From: Gnetum montanum
Taxonomy: Eukaryota; Streptophyta; Gnetopsida; Gnetales; Gnetaceae
Direction of reading: 5' to 3'
Length of the DNA stretch: 37,072 bases
Assembly (NCBI GenBank): GCA_015680685.1
Contig: MNCI01026675.1
Location: forward strand, 1 to 37,072
Shown: piece after piece, positions 10,928-21,589 of the stretch
Layout of the letters: the number at the start of each line of letters is the position of its first letter
Position numbering within the stretch: the stretch's first letter is position 1
Notes under the pieces: generated by a model
Databases searched by the model: none
What the model was told of the DNA's origin: nothing
Seen by the model: only the letters and a program-made list of their open reading frames with translations
Translations under genes and position numbers: made by a program

Positions 10928-10945
10928 TAAAAAGGGAGCAAAGTG
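10921..10945 (-). promoter_or_regulatory. Candidate splice acceptor ahead of RT in element A
   Basis: On the minus strand a CTCCCTTTTTATTGGTAG tract ends exactly where the RT-linker frame opens. Ogre elements are known to remove an intron between protease and RT. No convincing donor was identified after the protease, so this remains a candidate. Confidence 0.3.
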
Positions 10946-11382
10946 AGCTAGAAGGGGCTATTACACCTTTTTAATCAATGTAGATCATATGTACGTTTAA
11001 CAGTGGCTAAGATATGTGGTGGTAGTTTGTCGTCGTACCTGGGCGCATGGTAGCTTAAGGCCTAACCAGGCCATATGTGGTTTGTTCATGACATCTAGTT
11101 GGTTGTATGAATTGTATACGGTTATTGAGTGTGAGACTAGTAGGTGAGGAATTTACATCAAACTATTTAGTATGGACTCCAAGAGTTGCTTCACAAGAGA
11201 ATGTGACATGTGGTAGTGTTCATTATATCATTGTTTTTGTTTTGCATGTGCTCATACTTTGCACTTTGGTTAATTTTGAATAAATTAAATAAAATATTCA
11301 AAGCGGTGATGGCGGGGTCAACGCGAAAGTATAAAATATATTGAGTGAGCATAAACCTGATAGTCAATGCAGAAGCCAAATC
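10946..11382. other. Non-coding stretch between RT and the repeat array of element A
   Basis: No gene is recognised. A TATAAAATAT sequence at about 11330 (plus strand) precedes the repeats. It could belong to a promoter for the antisense gene, but it is more than a kilobase from the first recognised exon. Confidence 0.35.
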
Positions 11383-12280
11383 GCAGCATGAGCGTAAGCC
11401 AAACCGTAGCATGAACGTAAGCCAAATTGCAGCATGAACATACATTTTAGGCGACAGTTTCAGCGTGAACCTTGAACCCATAGCATCAGCGTAGAAGACC
11501 AATAACCTTCAACGTGTAGGGTTCAGCGTAGCATGCAGGGTTAAAACCCCAGTGTACAGCATGCAGAAATCAGGGCGGCATGCAGGACTAAACCCCGGCG
11601 TGCAGGGTTTAGCGCAGCATGCAAGAATAAACCCCGGCGTATAGCGTGCATGAATCAAGGCAACATGTAGCGATGGGCAAGGGCAAGGAAATGGAGGGGT
11701 AAGGAAGGAAGGAGCCTAGTTTGACCTTTGTGGAAGAAAGCGAGGTGATGCTCCATTGTCTGCCCAAACCCATGATCCCCTAGTGGTCAGGATCGTCATG
11801 CCAGTAAACCCCAGATCCTCTACCGACACTCGTATTTCTCTTTAATTTTCCCATCTTTTTATCATGGCGTATAGCGTATAGCCTAGCCTATTTCTGTAAT
11901 ATAGAGGTGGTGTGTGAGAATTTTTAGTTATGCATTCAGCGTACAAGACAGGGCTAAACGTTCAGTGTGTGGGGTTTGTGTACTCCCGTTCTAGCGTGCA
12001 GCGTGCAAGGTTCTCACATTGAGTTTTGCAACGTGCAGAGTGCAGGGTTTGCATGTTGAGTTTCGTAGCATGTAGCGTGTAGGGTGCAGCGTGCTGCGCT
12101 ATAGCGTGCAATGCTATGCTTTGTAGCATGCAGTGTGTAGGGTTTGCACGTTGAACTTTGCAACATGCAATGTGCAAGGTTTACACACTGGACTTTGCAG
12201 CTTGCAACGTGTAGGGTTTGCACGCTGGACTTTGCAACATGTAGGGTTTGCATGCTGAACTTTGTAGCATCTATACGCCG
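11383..12280. repeat. AGCGTGCAG/GCATGCAG repeat array between divergent RT and antisense gene
   Basis: It begins with 23-base units built on GCAGCATGAGCGTAAGCC (from 11383, 11406 and 11429). It continues as irregular copies of AGCGTGCAGGGTT and GCATGCAG, and ends (about 12000-12280) in units of 30-38 bases such as AGGGTTTGCACGCTG followed by ACTTTGCAACATG. CATGCA or its complement occurs at 11532, 11560, 11579, 11618, 11647, near 12128, near 12165 and near 12250. That is many times the roughly 0.5 per kilobase expected by chance on two strands. The array lies between two genes that point away from each other, so it is placed like a shared promoter. Confidence 0.75.
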
Positions 12281-12308
12281 AGTGTGAACCTTAAGAATTT
12301 TTTTCTAA

Positions 12309-15300
12309 GTGTTGGCTTGCAGTGTCAAACCTTGCAGAGATCCCAAACCTTTCCTTGTAGTGGTGGAGCTTGTTGGGGTTCTGACATGGTTTGGGCCCAT
12401 TGATTCTAACAAACCTTCCCCTGACATGATCGTTGAGAAAAATGGGATATGCTTCAGAGAAGGGACCTATGAATTCCTTGCCTTCATTTTAGACAAATTT
12501 AGAGTGGTAATATCATTCCATCTAAGTGAACAATTAGCATGGGGCATGCTTGAAAGCATGCTACCAGGATCTTCAAACGGCGTATTGGCTTTCATGGTGG
12601 ATGTTGATAAGGGACTACTTACGATTGAGGATGGTCCCTCTAGAGGATCCAGGTCTACCCATCCACTATCGCGTGTATGGGACTTATTGTCACATGGCTT
12701 TGATTATCTCAATAGCACCTTATTTTTGGTTGCTCATGCACATACATTGTTCCAGAATCCTCCGGGCACAGTGTATAGGGTGGAGAGGTAAGTTCATTTA
12801 GTTTGTTGTTTCAGTTTTGATGTTTAGCGTTTGCTCCTATTTTGACTACCATTCTTTTGCAGGCTCCAAGTTAACAAAGAGGGGATATGAAAAGGTGACG
12901 ATAGACTTGGACTAGCTCACACCGCTTTAGAGACTTTCATGGTAGGTCCCACTCTCTGCGGGGCTGTGTTAGCTCAAACTAAGGGTGACATCATTCATTT
13001 CCATAAATGGTACTCCAGGGTGTTTGCATAATGTGCGGCTTGGGGATGGTCGCATGGGGATTGGTCCCAAAGTGGGCCATTTTTTCCACGTGATTCAGAT
13101 TTGACATTTAGCGCCGACCCATCGTCTGACGGTAAGTCATAGTATTCTCTGATGCCTTAGTTTGTTTGTTCTACTATACAATTGGTTATATTGACTCTTC
13201 AGTGTTATCTTGTACGTACAGTGGATGTTCCCCCGGGAGGAGCTACTATCACAACTGGGTGGACTAAGGGCACTTTGTCCATGATATTCGGGAAGATTAG
13301 TGCTGCACAACGATGGTTACACAATAAGGCACCACTGTAGATCATTAGTTGTTTAAGTGATGTGGGCCTCATGGATTTATTTACTGCCTCGAGTCTTGAT
13401 GTGTCTATGATAGAGATGATTGGAATTGTTGATTCTTTCAATGAATCTGTCACCTACTATAGCACTCGTATCAAGGGTGCTAAAGTGGTTTTTTATTTGT
13501 CAATGGAGTTCTTCTTGGACCTCTTTGGCGTACCGGCAGATGGTGTCAAAGTGGTAGTGGACAGGGCACAGAAAGAACTCCACATTGTGCCAAAATTGGA
13601 GGATTGGTTGGGCATTCTCAAAGGCTCTAAGGGATTTTCTATGCAAGGCAAGTCAAAAGCGACCCAAGTTAATGAACTGTATCCCTTGTTTAGAGCACGG
13701 GTGTTTCCAAAGTCTATATCTCAGGTAAAAGCCTTTGGGGTAGAACCTGTGTGTATCATGCACACTATTCTCGAGACTGGAGTACGTTATAACTGGGCCC
13801 AATTTTTGCTTTCGGGTTTCCATGGGGAGATAGTGAGGTTGCGTTCAAACATTGAAATGCAATCCCATTTCACATTTGCATTCTTTGCTGGTTATTTGCG
13901 CTGGTTGGCTGAATTTTTAGTCATTCACGCTGATAACAAGTACGTGCTAAGAGATCGTAATCAACTATCTCACCTGTGGATTCGCCATTTATTTGAGGTG
14001 GCCAAATCTCAAGATGCCCCCGAGGGGATTGACGAATCCATTTCTATCACAACAGAGGGGTCATCTGGTCATTCAATTCATACGCGTGATAGCGTAGGGT
14101 TGGAACCAGAGAGTGTGCCTTATACCGCTAGAAAAGCCAAGCAGGTGATCAAGGAGATGACCGAGGAAGCAAAATCAAGAGTTCAGAAACGTGAACATCC
14201 TAGAGAAGTTGCTTCAACTGTAGAGGAACCAAGGGTGAAACACATATGGTTTAAGATGCCTATACTAGGTAAGCTTGATTCATTGGTTTGTCTTTATTTT
14301 ATTGTCATCATTGTTATTTTTGATTTATTTTTTAGCTATTTATACAAAACTAATGTTGGATCCATGAACGTCATTAGAATTGAGTTCTGGAGTAAGAAAA
14401 GAGAGATTAGCTCCAATCATCGAAGAGGAAGAGGTCTCAATGAACTTAAGTGTGGAGGACGAAACGGGTAGGGATGAGACAGGAGGAGAAAAAGATCAGG
14501 AAGAAGATACCACAAAAAAGGATGAAATTGATGATCAGGGTGGAGTTGATGAGATGTTTGATGGTTTCTTGAAAGGGAGGTTAGACCTTGGCGATCCTCC
14601 AAAGCAGGCGAAAGGTAGAGACTTCGGTATGTTCACTATATTGTGTATATTTGGCTTTTGGGTTATGCTTTTCATTATTTAAAGTTTTAATTTTTTATTT
14701 TTACTATTATTAGGCGAAGATGTTGAGGGTAGGATGAATCCTGACATTCGTTTAGAAGTCCCTATGATGAAGGCTCCCACGGGAACGACCACCGAAGTCA
14801 ACCCATCCCTTACACATGAACCATTTACTTGGATTGAAATGCCAAGTAAGATGGATTTTGTAATTGGTATTGTTGAAGAGGTAGTTGATAGGATCGAGCA
14901 AATTCATCCTGAAATAGGTACATCTATCTCAAGCATTTCGAATCTTTTTGTTTTTTTTTTGTTTTTTTTGCATTTGGTCCTATTGTCCATGTCTAATTTA
15001 TGTTCTCCTTATATGAACAGGGGCTAAGCTGAAATGGAATCCATCTGAGGCCACTTGTATCGATAGTTTGCCTGCATTGCCTCTAGAGATTGAGCAAGTA
15101 CCCTGACAAGTTTATGATGAAGTGGCTGATTGCGTTGTGCAGAACGCCAAATCTCTTTGGACTTGTAGGAGCTCCATCGAGGGGCTATGGTTGCAAATTC
15201 AGGTAGGAGAGAAAGAGATTTCTAGGCTATCCATGGAATGGGATGACCTTAAATCACGCTATGAATTTGTGGTTGCTAGGTTGATAGGTGATTGTTCTTG

Positions 15301-15977
15301 GCGAACTTCTGAAATTACTTATACCAGATATTGGAATCTATTAAATCGCCAAGCAACAATGACTTGGGAGCTAGTAGAGCGTAAGGCACAAATAGATTTA
15401 TTGAACCTGAAATTTCAGGACTGGAAGGCATTTGCTTATAAGGTATGGAAGTGGGGTCAAGATGAAAAGACCCATAAGTATCATTACAAGAAATTGTTAA
15501 AGGAGGTATCAATAGAGAAGCATCAGCTAGAGATGTTTATGGAGGGTTTAGGCCTGCACTCTTCCTTCGATGCATTTGCTAAGAATACCGTGGTAGAGAT
15601 GCAATCACCCAAGAGGATAATTACCATAGCTTCTCGGGAAGTTTTTGTGGGCGAGTTTCCTCTGAAACGCCCCACTTGGTCAACGGTGGACAAAGGGAAG
15701 GCTTTGGCTAGTGTTGATTTGGGTCTTGATGGAACTAACTAGGCAAGTGTTTCTAAGGAAGAAATCCTTCGTCATTTGGAGTTCGGTTTAGGGGGATCTT
15801 CTTCAATATGTTGTTTAGGCTTGTGAATCTTGTTTATTGAATAACTTTAGGGTCCTTCTCTCTCTTTTGTATTGTGTTAATTTTTTTCCTTTTACACAAT
15901 AAGCTGGTCCCAATGGAGCGGGGATTCATGATGTTGGGGAATCTGAGGGGAACACTCCTCCCGACCCTGAAGCTTAG
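12309..15977 (+). pseudogene. Antisense multi-exon gene inside element A, function unknown
   Basis: Seven exons can be proposed from frames and splice signals: about 12309 (first ATG 12426)-12787, 12863-13132, 13222-14268, 14336-14626, 14714-14917, 15021-15830 (3' limit unclear) and 15904-15977. Introns start GTAAG, GTAAGT, GTAAGC, GTATGT and GTACAT and end in AG. Several junctions keep frame, for example 14268/14336 and 14917/15021. The product would have a well-folded-looking part (12426-14050), a Lys/Glu-rich helical part with an acidic tail (14120-14620) and a long helical, possibly coiled-coil part (15122-15600). I recognise no family. Stops at TGA, TAA and TAG and a T-run frameshift near 13081 show it is dead. 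Element C has a matching gene, so it belongs to this element family. Grande-type Tat elements also carry antisense ORFs, but after pol, not before RT. Confidence 0.75.
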
Positions 15978-16410
15978 TTTTTTTTGGTGTTATTGTTACT
16001 CATGTTTTTATATGAGTCACAAACAGAATGTTTTGCTTTGGAATGTACATGAACTGATGGCTGAAATCGCTTAACTGTTGTATTTATCTTGTATATGAAT
16101 ATATATATATATATATATATATATTGAATTTTGAGTTTGTTTGAACACCAAAAAGCATAAAATTAAAGCGAAAACATTTTTGTTCTTTTGGTTGTTGTTG
16201 TTTAAATGTAAACATGATGGAGTAATGTAAAGTGTTTTTGGTTTGTTTTGTTGTTTAAGTGTAATGCAAGTAGGAATGTAATTCTAATCAAAAGATAATT
16301 GTGGAAAATAAGGGATGTGAAGAAAAACTGTAACTGATAACATATCAATGTAAGCTTAACTTTGAACAGTGAACTTGAAGTTGAGAGAAAACAAATGTAA
16401 GGAAATCCTC
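15978..16410. other. Spacer after the antisense gene with an (AT)n microsatellite
   Basis: Nothing coding is recognised. An AT dinucleotide run of about 28 bases lies at 16098-16125. The stretch is the 3' flank of the antisense gene, leading to the repeat array behind the protease. Confidence 0.6.
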
Positions 16411-16690
16411 TAGTTTAAAGCCATTTCGGGCCATGCGCACACGTGTGTCAGTTTAAAGTCATGACGGACTATAGTCTTGATATTCTAATTTTAAGGCCAT
16501 TTTGGGCCCCATGGACTAGTTTAAGGCCATTTTAGGCCATGTGTAAACAAGGGAAGTTCCAAGTGATATTGGTGGGTTTCTTGGTAAACTAGCCATTTTT
16601 GGCCGTGGCTAGTTTTATGTCATTGCGGACAAGTGTAGTTTAATGTCGTTTCGGACTGAGAGTGTAGTTTAATGTCATTTCAGACTGATG
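16411..16690. repeat. AGTTTAA.G.CATTTCGG.C repeat array at the convergent gene ends of element A
   Basis: About eight imperfect copies occur, for example AGTTTAAAGCCATTTCGGGC at 16412, AGTTTAAGGCCATTTTAGGC near 16517, and AGTTTTATGTCATTGCGGAC and AGTTTAATGTCGTTTCGGAC at 16610-16660. The array lies between the 3' end of the plus-strand antisense gene and the 3' end of the minus-strand gag-protease. Element C has a related array at the same place (31845-32045). The repeats behind integrase at 7015-7420 share the core. Confidence 0.8.
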
Positions 16691-16724
16691 ATGTAGCTTA
16701 TTGGTTTAATAATTTTTTGATTTT

Positions 16725-18016
16725 TCACATCTTGATATTAGGAGTGGCGTTAATGGGTATGATTCTGTACTCAGCGTCGCCTTCGCTGATTACGTTGAAC
16801 GGTAATTCGGCCCAAGGGACGTTTGATGGAACCGGTTCTGTGTTGGTGTCCTCTAGTATTTCTATGTGTATGATAGTTCCTACATTCGTTGTAGTTTCTA
16901 GGCTAGGTAGTGTATGTTCAATTTTAGCCCCGAGTATTTCTGTGTTGGGTAAATTTTCATTTGCGTTTAATGAATCATTGTTGACTGATTGCGTGCAACT
17001 TTGTTGTGTGTTTGTATTATCCTGTTTAGGCTCTTCAAACTTAACCTCTGAGCCTTGGTCTGTATCCGTGTATGATGAGATGGTAGGTGTAGCAGCCTCC
17101 CCGTGTATAATGATTTCACCTCCTTCGTAAGGTAGGTGAATCTCTTGGTGTATGGGGGAAGATACTACTTTCAGTTGGACTAGCCAGGGTCTTCCTAATA
17201 TTGGATTGAACCCTGGCATTTCATTGATGATCACGAAGTCAACAGATGTGGGGAACTGATCCCCTGCTATGAAGTCCAAATTTATGATTTCTTTTACTAC
17301 TACGCATGATCTGCTAAATGATTTTAAGCATGTGGTGGTGGTTGGTCTAATTAGTTCTGTAAGTCCTAGTTGTTCGATGAAGAGATAGGGTACTACGTTT
17401 GTAGCGGCTCTGTCATCTACGTGCACTCTATGTATTTTGAATTGATTTACTTGTATCGTTATGAACATAGGTGTGATTGTCACTTCTCCTGTTTTGTCAT
17501 CCATTTTGATGTTGTTAGTATGGAAGCTTAGTGATTGAGAAGTCAATCCTCGAGGCGAACACATTACCGCATGAATAGAGGGTTCATTTGGAGGCAAATC
17601 TTCTCTTACTGGGATTGATGTTAGCATACATACTAGGGCTTCGCGATGAGTTTGAGAAGTTATCATCAGGTCATATAGGCTTAATGAAGTGTTTTTCTAT
17701 CTATGTGTCTGCATGACCTGTGTTAGGGCTATTGCTAAATCTTTACTATTAGGTGTATGCTTATCAGTGGTCACTTGGTCCATCGGGCCCAATAGTTTTA
17801 TCTCGTGCGTAGTTGGTTCAACATTTTTATCCGTAACTGTTGGTCTAGATGTATCATGCATTCCTAATGCTTCTCCCTCATAGTTTGTGTTTGATTCATC
17901 ATTAGGTGATGCCATGGGTACTGCGCTTAACGGAGTAGGCTTGGGGGGTCCCATGGCAAGCTGTTGATGTTCCTTCTCTAGTCGTTCCCGTATGAGCCTG
18001 TCTACCAGGCGTTCCC
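16725..18016 (-). pseudogene. Element A aspartic protease region
   Basis: The frame 17666-16725 is open for 313 codons and continues upstream, past a stop, into the end of the gag linker. A spacer that includes CMLTSIPVREDLPPNE precedes the protease core. The core has VHVDDRAATNVVPY, equivalent to the usual D-x-G-S/A-S/A-x-N-V-x-P site, with Arg in place of Gly. LDFIAGDQFPTSVDFVI and NPILGRPWL follow. This order matches plant Ty3/gypsy proteases, which cut the Gag-Pol precursor. It ends in a Glu/Asn/Thr-rich tail, and WAELPFNVISEGDAEYRI recurs in element C. The stop lies at about 16725, and RT is not found until 10.9 kb, on the other side of the antisense gene. The substitution in the active-site loop suggests loss of activity. 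Confidence 0.85.
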
Positions 18017-18703
18017 TTATGTGGCATGAGGGGACCATTGATTTCTAAACCTTGGTTTGCTTTGGAACCCGTACGACGTATGGGGTAGGGTGGGGTTGCT
18101 ATGGAAAATTGAAGGCAGTTGAGTGTTAGGCTGCCTAGGCACCTTAACAACATATGGGACCAATCTATTTTGTGTTTGCGAAGTGGAAGATTGATGGTCA
18201 TCGGGATACTCGGGTATCCTAATGACATATGGAGCTGGTCTAGTTGGGGGTTGTAACTCTGTGGTTGCAACTGTCGATGTTATCCAGACTACATAGGGAT
18301 TGGGTCGGGTAGGAGATTGCGTGTTTGCGGTAGTAGTGGTAGGAGGTACACACACCACATATGGCTTTGGTGGTATGGTAGGAGTGGCTGCCACAGGGGG
18401 TATCTGGATGACATAAGATCTTGGAGGAGTAAGCGGAGTACATGGGAAGTATGATGGTTGAGGTATGGGTGTTTGTGCAGTAGGAGGAATGTGAACTACA
18501 AATGGACTCTTAGGTATTTGTTGCTCATTATCTGAATGGATGATGTTAATCCTAGGTGCCTTAGGTTCATTATCCAAATATATAGTGTTAATTACATATG
18601 GTGCTTCCTTAGTATTTAATGGGTTCTTATATACCCCCATAGATTGGTTTTGCGGTTGAACTGGATTGGACTCATCGAAAGTTATTTCGCCCCTATCTAT
18701 CAT
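18017..18703 (-). pseudogene. Gag C-terminal linker of element A with repeated PYVV.IP motifs
   Basis: A 228-codon open frame follows the zinc knuckle. It is rich in Pro, Thr and Gln and carries seven spaced copies of one short motif: PYVINTI, PFVVHIPP, SYVIQIPP, PYVVCVPP, PYVVWIT, PYVIRIP and PYVVKVP. Each hydrophobic strand-like core is separated by 15-30 residues of Pro-rich spacer. Element C keeps at least three (PFMIWIHP, PFVVRIP, PFVIKVP) at the same place. No known domain is recognised. It could be a flexible linker with docking strands for a partner or for self-assembly, but that is inference. The 3' end overlaps the next frame (18038-17697), which leads to the protease. Confidence 0.75.
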
Positions 18704-18715
18704 TTGTTGAATGTC

Positions 18716-20920
18716 TTATTTTAGGGTAAAACAAAAATCAATACCATGTCCATTACGTTGATGGTACTCGCAAAACCTATCGAGCCTAAAGCCTTTTGGG
18801 AGAGGTGGCTTGTTAGGTGTGGCCAAGCCTAGATTCTTAACCAATTCACAGAATCGATCATGCCTCTGAATAGCTACGAGGGATATTTGTTTGTGTTTCA
18901 TCATGCCATCCTTCAATAGTTGGCTAAATATCTGAGAAGGCTTCGCAGGCAGCGGTGTGTATTGAGAGGGATATTTCCTCTCAAAATTTTGTGCATGACC
19001 TGTTGTAGTTGTTTGTGATGTGGAAGATTCGGGTACAACAGTGGGAGCTAGTTTGGCATAATTACTAGGGGTAGTAGGCGGTTTGCCTTGTTGTCCTTTA
19101 CTCGTTTGTTTTGTTTCCTCTACTACTGCTATAGTTTCTTTAGCTTTTTCTTTGTCTTTCTTATTATGTTGGTTTTTGAAGGCTGAATAGGCGGGGACAT
19201 GACTGTTTTGTGCAGCTTCTTAAATATTCTTCATTTGTACAAATGCTTGGCTAAGAGTGCGTGCATTGAGATAGTATAGTTTTGACTTTACAAAATCATT
19301 GATGGCCCCCTTTAGAATTGTGAGGAGATAAGTCTCTGGAAATGGCTCATGGAGCTCATTGAGGGCAACACTCCACCGTTGAATAAATTTTTGAATAGGT
19401 TTAAGCAGTGCTTGCTTGACCTATATGAGGCTGTCAAGTATGGCTTTAGGCTTCAAGTTATACTTGAACCTGGTAACAAATTGGTGTAATAAATCTTCCA
19501 AAGAAGATATGGAGTTTTGGGGTAAGGCCTGATACCAGTCGAGTGCTCTTCCTGTGAGGAACATGGGGAACACTTGCAAAATGGCGTGTGGCCATGCTTG
19601 AAGCAACATGCACTCTAGTCTAAACGTTATGAGATGGGTGTTGGGGTTTGTTTCCCCATTGTACTTAGTTAATGTGGGCAAGGAAACACCTTTAGGTAAT
19701 GTTAACGGTGGGACCGAAGAGCTGATAGGGTCATCGTGATAAAAATCTACTATCTTAAGCTCTTCGTTAGTAGCTGTTTTGAGGTGCTTAACTTCATCTG
19801 TTAGCTCTTGCATCAATTTCTTGGCTTCAGCCCAGTCTTGGACACTAGGTGAGATAGTAGATTGGTTATGTTGTGTGGTATATAGGTTAGATGGTTGTGA
19901 GGGGGGCTGGAAGGAGGAGAGTTGTGTGACTAGAGGTTGTGTTTGTGAAATATTCATAGAGGGTGGTACTATGGGTGGCACATTATAGGAGAAGGATTGC
20001 TGTTGTCATTGCTGTTATACTTGGGGGTTGTTAGTGGATGGAATTGTAGGAGGCAGTATGCTGAAGTGAGGGGGTTGATGCAGTTGGGCACCAGTTGTGG
20101 CCCACTGCCCGGTCACGCTCTGTACAGGAACACCCTGAACTTGTTGGGTTAAAGTTGTGAAGGATGCTCCTTGGGTCTAGATTCATGGTATATAGTATGC
20201 AAATGTAGAAGCTGGTATCACATATGGCATCCTGATCACTCAGGGCAGGAAGGTTACTTTTATATTATTTTGAGGAGGTTGTATTTGTGAGAATGGGGAT
20301 ACTGTGGTAACGAGAGGGATGGCAAGGGGAAGTGTGTTAAATTGTGCATCAGTCACGGGAGGAGTGGGGACAAGAGAGGATTCCTCGTGTTGGGGCACAT
20401 GGGCCTGAGTGATTTTAAATGACTGTAGAGACGTTGTATCCCCCATGAATGGGTGAAACAATGGGTTTGCGTAAGTTTGTGGGCTAAGGATGTGGTATGA
20501 ATCTTCATGCTCGGACTGGGCTGCAAAGTCATCTTCCTCTTCCAATTGGAGGTTTTCCATAGGCTAGTCCAGAGACTGACTCCTTAATAGAAGGAGCTGG
20601 GAGATAAGCTCTGAGTAATGTTCTGGAAGAGGGATGATATCATACGGGGAGGGGATGAACTCATGTCCTCCCCTGTGAAACAGTTCATATTGTCTCTTGG
20701 CCTCCATTTTGGTTCGGTCCACTGCTAGACTTGCTTGTATTTTTATGCATATAAAATTATATTGCTCCTAGGTTATAATATTAAATGATGGATTTATCCC
20801 TTGTAGTCTGAGAGACCGGTGAGGCCCCACTGTGGATTGTATTACTAGCAGTGGAATGGTCATGGGGTCTACGGTGTCTGTAATGGGCTTGGTTGAAGTG
20901 TTAGTATTTACAGTATTCAT
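18716..20920 (-). pseudogene. Element A gag (capsid and zinc knuckle)
   Basis: The proposed start is the ATG at 20920, giving MNTVNTNTSTKP. This lines up with the gag start of element C near 35850. The N-terminal part (20920-20240) is acidic and Gln-rich. The capsid part (19981-19421) has a helix with a heptad look, then LPTLTKYNGETNPNTHL, RLECMLLQAWP and FLTGRALDWYQALP, the classic plant Ty3/gypsy gag pattern. After a stop or frameshift near 19421 it continues with an FIQRWSVALNELHEPFPE-type segment, then a Lys-rich stretch. The nucleic-acid-binding knuckle CEYHQRNGHGIDFC (about 18765) has the CX2HX4HX4C spacing usual for the Tat lineage. Gag would form the particle and package RNA. Several stops break the frame. 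Confidence 0.88.
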
Positions 20921-20974
20921 GATGAAAAGATTGTGAATGTGACAAGGTGGAATGGGTGTGCTTATCAACGTGCA

Positions 20975-21420
20975 CCTAAGTTCGTAGCATGCAGTTTATT
21001 GACACAGCGTATGAACTAGATCTCAGCGTAAAGGCTTGGACGACCAACGTACAGAAACTAATCACAGCATGTACGCTGAGGTGGAGGCGTACATACTACA
21101 ACTGTTAGCGAAAAGCTGGAGAGGTAGGCATGTTGCAAGTGGCGGCAGCATGTAGACAGGGTCTACAGCGTGCGAGTGGTGGCAGTGTGCAGACAGACCT
21201 AAGTTTGCTATGTGCAGTCTGTTTACACAGCGTATGAATTGGATCTCAGCATAAAGGCTTCAATGACCAGCATACAGAAACTAGTCACAGCGTGTAAGCT
21301 AAGTTCGTGGCATACAGACTGCAACTGTTAGCGTAAAGCTAGAGTGGTAAGCATGTTGCAAGTGGCGGCAGCGTGTAGACAGGGTCTACAGCATGCTAGT
21401 GGTGGCAACATATAGACGCT
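20975..21420. repeat. Tandem duplication of about 223 bp in the 5' leader of element A
   Basis: ACACAGCGTATGAA occurs at 21002 and 21225, and both are followed by TCAGCGTAAAGGCTT-like and AGTCACAGCGTGTA-like segments, then AAGTGGCGGCAGCATGTAGACAGGGTCTACAG-type segments. Two units of about 223 bases result. They lie between the primer site and gag and are full of AGCGTG/GCATG motifs, like the array at 11383-12280. In retrotransposons this part usually holds the leader and packaging signals. Confidence 0.8.
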
Positions 21421-21563
21421 AAGAATGCTGCAAAATAGGGTACAGATTTGAAAAGGTTAAAATTGGTTTTAATGTTGACGCGATGTGAATCTAAGAAAAA
21501 TAGGCTGTAGATCTGGAGTGCGAGAGGTGGGTGTATGAGATCAGATTAGATTTAGATAGTTTT

Positions 21564-21583
21564 CAGCCCTCCTTCTAGCGCCA
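21564..21583 (-). other. Primer binding site of element A (tRNA-Asn)
   Basis: The minus strand reads TGGCGCTAGAAGGAGGGCTG six bases after the 5' LTR. Its complement ends CTTCTAGCGCCA, which is, from memory, the 3' end of plant cytosolic tRNA-Asn(GUU). Element C keeps a decayed version at 36627-36646. Confidence 0.75.
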
Positions 21584-21589
21584 TTTTCT

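Noticed and set aside
11962-12253. Cys/His-rich minus-strand frames that could look like zinc-binding proteins
   Set aside because: They are the translation of GCATGCAA-type DNA repeats, and the periodic residues follow the repeat, not a domain.
12309-14050. Assignment of the antisense product to the plant mobile domain (MAIN/PMD) family
   Set aside because: I considered it because PMD genes travel with transposons, but I could not place the characteristic PMD motifs in the sequence, so no family is claimed.
16672-17130. 152-codon plus-strand frame with hydrophobic runs opposite the protease
   Set aside because: It is antisense to the conserved protease tail; the hydrophobic look comes from reading a Glu/Asn-rich coding strand backwards.
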